Assembly (NCBI RefSeq): GCF_002234535.1
Contig: NZ_CP022521.1
Location: forward strand, 5,332,001 to 5,396,000
From: Actinoalloteichus hoggarensis
GTDB taxonomy: Bacteria; Actinomycetota; Actinomycetes; Mycobacteriales; Pseudonocardiaceae
Direction of reading: 5' to 3'
DNA length: 64,000 nucleotides
Part shown: piece by piece, positions 62,010 to 64,000 of the stretch
How positions within the stretch are numbered: position 1 is the stretch's first letter
How the letters are laid out: each line of letters opens with the position of its first letter
Notes under the pieces: model-generated
What the model saw: the letters and a program-made list of their open reading frames with translations, nothing else
What the model was told of the DNA's origin: nothing
Databases searched by the model: none
Translations under genes and position numbers: made by a program

Positions 62010-63938
62010 GTGTGTGGGCTATTGGGACTGGTCTGCCCGACCGAGAACGACGCCATGGCGGCTCGCGCCTCCGTCGGCAGAGCGCTGACCTGTCAGCGAC
62101 ACAGAGGGCCGGACGAGTCGGAGACGTGGCAGAAGGACGAGGCCGTCTTCGGCTTCAACCGCCTCTCGATCATCGACGTCGAGCACTCGCATCAGCCGTT
62201 GACCTGGGGTCCGCCGGAGGCTCCTGAGCGATACACCATCATCTTCAACGGCGAGATCTACAACTATCTCGAGCTGCGCGCGGAGCTGGCCCAGCGCCAC
62301 GGCGCCCGCTTCACCACCGACGGCGACACCGAGTCGATCGTGGCGGCGTACCACTACCTCGGGCAGTCCATGATCCGCAAGCTGCGAGGAATGTTCGCGT
62401 TCCTGATCTGGGACTCCGAGAAGCAGCTGATCTTCGGCGGTCGGGACCCCTTCGGGATCAAGCCGCTCTACTACGCGACGGGTCCGCACGGCGCCGCGTT
62501 CTCCAGCGAGAAGAAGAGCCTGCTCGACCTGTCCGGGACGCTCGGTCAGCAGCCCGCCCTCAACCGCAGCGGCCTCCAGTACTACCTGACGCTCCAGTAC
62601 GTGCCGGAGCCCGCCACGCTGCACCACGGCATTCGTCGCATCGAGTCGGGCACCTCCTTCACCGTCGAGCCCGGCGGCCAGCCGGTCATGCAGCGCTACT
62701 TCTCGCCCACCTTCACCCCGAGGCCGGTGAGCGGCCCCACCGAGCAGGCCCGGCTGTACCAGCAGATCACCGACGTGATGCGGGACTCGGTCGCCAAGCA
62801 CATGCGGGCCGACGTCACCGTCGGATCGTTCCTCTCCGGCGGCATCGACTCCACGGCCATCGCGGCCCTGGCCAAGGAGCACAACCCCGACCTGATCACC
62901 TTCACCACCGGATTCGAACGCCAGGGCTACTCGGAGGTCGACGTCGCCGCCGAGTCCGCCGCGGCCCTCGGGGTCAAGCACGTGGTCCGCACCGTCTCCC
63001 CCGAAGAGATGATGGAGCACCTGCCGCTGATCGTCTGGTATCTCGACGACCCGGTGGCCGACCCGGCGCTGGTCCCCCTGTGGTTCATCGCCCGCGAGGC
63101 GCGGCAGCACGTCAAGGTGGTGCTCTCCGGCGAGGGCGCCGACGAGCTGTTCGGCGGCTACACGATCTACCGCGAGCCGCTGTCGCTGGCGCCGTTCGAC
63201 CGGGTGCCCGGCGGACTGCGACGGATCATGGGCAAGGTCTCCACCCACATCCCGGAGGGCGTGCGCGGCAAGGACCTGCTCCGCCGAGGCTCGCTGTCGC
63301 TGGAGGAGCGCTACTACGGCAACGCCCGGATCTTCCGGGACGACCAGCTCCGCCGGGTGCTCAACACCTTCGACCCGGCCGTGTCGCACACCGACATCAC
63401 CGCGCGCGCCTACCGCGAGTCGGAGGGCTGGGACCCGGTGACGCGGATGCAGTACGTGGACATGTTCACCTGGCTGCGAGGCGACATCCTCGCCAAGGCC
63501 GACAAGGTCACCATGGCCAACTCGCTGGAGCTGCGGGTGCCCTTCCTGGACGCCGAGGTGTTCAAGGTCGCCGCGCAGATCCCGCAGTCGGAGAAGATCA
63601 CCAAGGAGACGACCAAGTTCGCACTGCGGCAGGCGTTGCGCGACGTCGTCCCCGCGCACGTCCTCAACCGGCGCAAGCTCGGCTTCCCGGTACCGCTGCG
63701 CCTGTGGCTCAAGGACGAGATGTACGGCTGGGCCCGCGACATCATCCAGCGGTCCGACACCGCCGCGCTGATCGACAAGAACGCCGCGCTGGTCCTGTTG
63801 GAGGAGCACAAGGCGGGCACCCTGGACCACAGCAGGCGGATCTGGGCGCTGCTGGTCTTCATGATCTGGCACGGGATCTTCATCGAGAACCGCATCAACC
63901 CGATCATCCCGGAGCCGCACTACCCGGTGAAGCTCTGA
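62010..63938 (+). CDS. asnB: Glutamine-hydrolysing asparagine synthetase
   Basis: The 642-residue protein begins with the class II glutaminase domain (Cys2 in MCGLLGLV, then CQRHRGPDES and IIFNGEIYNYLELRAEL). The synthetase domain follows with the PPi loop SFLSGGIDSTAIAALAK and VVLSGEGADELFGGY. It makes asparagine, or amidates another carboxylate, using glutamine and ATP. The position after ctaC matches M. tuberculosis asnB (Rv2201), whose product is involved in amidating meso-DAP in peptidoglycan, so that role is possible here too. The start is a GTG, needed to place Cys at position 2. Confidence 0.96.
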   Translation: MCGLLGLVCPTENDAMAARASVGRALTCQRHRGPDESETWQKDEAVFGFNRLSIIDVEHSHQPLTWGPPEAPERYTIIFNGEIYNYLELRAELAQRHGARFTTDGDTESIVAAYHYLGQSMIRKLRGMFAFLIWDSEKQLIFGGRDPFGIKPLYYATGPHGAAFSSEKKSLLDLSGTLGQQPALNRSGLQYYLTLQYVPEPATLHHGIRRIESGTSFTVEPGGQPVMQRYFSPTFTPRPVSGPTEQARLYQQITDVMRDSVAKHMRADVTVGSFLSGGIDSTAIAALAKEHNPDLITFTTGFERQGYSEVDVAAESAAALGVKHVVRTVSPEEMMEHLPLIVWYLDDPVADPALVPLWFIAREARQHVKVVLSGEGADELFGGYTIYREPLSLAPFDRVPGGLRRIMGKVSTHIPEGVRGKDLLRRGSLSLEERYYGNARIFRDDQLRRVLNTFDPAVSHTDITARAYRESEGWDPVTRMQYVDMFTWLRGDILAKADKVTMANSLELRVPFLDAEVFKVAAQIPQSEKITKETTKFALRQALRDVVPAHVLNRRKLGFPVPLRLWLKDEMYGWARDIIQRSDTAALIDKNAALVLLEEHKAGTLDHSRRIWALLVFMIWHGIFIENRINPIIPEPHYPVKL

Positions 63939-63942
63939 GCGA

Positions 63943-63963
63943 CGGCGGGCCCGGCACCCGCCG
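63943..63963 (+). terminator. Terminator hairpin after asnB
   Basis: A 7-bp stem cggcggg/cccgccg with a 7-base loop lies 5 bp after the asnB stop. It has no T-run. Confidence 0.5.
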
Positions 63964-64000
63964 CTGGGGTCGGCTCCGCCGACACCGGACCGCCCGACGG

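Overview
The window is very GC-rich DNA with GTG starts, short intergenic gaps and strong inverted-repeat terminators, typical of a filamentous actinomycete. The gene order closely follows the M. tuberculosis stretch from mptA (Rv2174) to asnB (Rv2201): mptA end, Rv2175c-like, pknL, class II DAHP synthase, Rv2179c-like exoribonuclease, acyltransferase, ArsA-like ATPase, SRPBCC proteins, fadD15, pimB', NlpC/P60, the Rv2191-like nuclease, trpD, ctaE-qcrCAB, ctaF, ctaC and asnB. Together with the DUF397/XRE remnants and the ROK-kinase operon this points to the Pseudonocardiales (an Actinoalloteichus-like genome is my guess; inference). The conserved backbone is interrupted by accessory blocks.

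Layout: 1-3.8 kb holds the mptA end, a frameshifted unknown gene, an Rv2175c-like DNA-binding protein and a PASTA-bearing Ser/Thr kinase at the pknL position. 3.9-14 kb is accessory: NfeD/flotillin pair, an Rv2629/Balon-type ribosome hibernation factor with a divergent DUF5709 stress-type protein, a secreted GDPD, a secreted amidase and a secreted GH81 beta-1,3-glucanase with a LacI-type operator. 14.3-16.5 kb has DUF397/XRE and toxin-like remnants and the DAHP synthase.

16.7-30.7 kb is the most unusual part: a type VII secretion (T7SS)-linked polymorphic toxin island. It contains a WXG-like protein with a Cys/His 'lonely-Cys'-type C-terminal domain, a 1355-residue protein that fuses a T7SS-associated-protein domain to an RHS shell, a free-standing T7SS-associated protein, and a 1743-residue WXG-like/RHS protein with a candidate nuclease tip. 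It also holds two decayed copies of the Cys/His domain. The two WXG-like N-termini share a 760-bp stretch that appears identical at the DNA level. The fused RHS protein has lost the Asp of the self-cleavage motif and has no recognisable toxin tip. No ESX core genes and no obvious immunity gene lie in the window.

31-64 kb returns to the conserved backbone: phosphofructokinase, exoribonuclease, PlsC-type acyltransferase, esterase, the SRPBCC-ArsA-DUF5304-ROK glucokinase operon, metallophosphoesterase, FadD15, PimB', a putative MA-type metallopeptidase, NlpC/P60 hydrolase, a NYN-domain protein, exonuclease/GIY-YIG protein, a stand-alone Lrp ligand-binding domain, the qcrB-qcrA-qcrC-ctaE operon (inverted relative to M. 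tuberculosis), a receiver-like protein with trpD, ctaF-ctaC and asnB. These supply the cytochrome bcc and part of the aa3 oxidase, aromatic amino acid entry and tryptophan steps, and phosphatidylinositol mannoside and envelope functions. No tRNA, rRNA, CRISPR array or insertion sequence was recognised.
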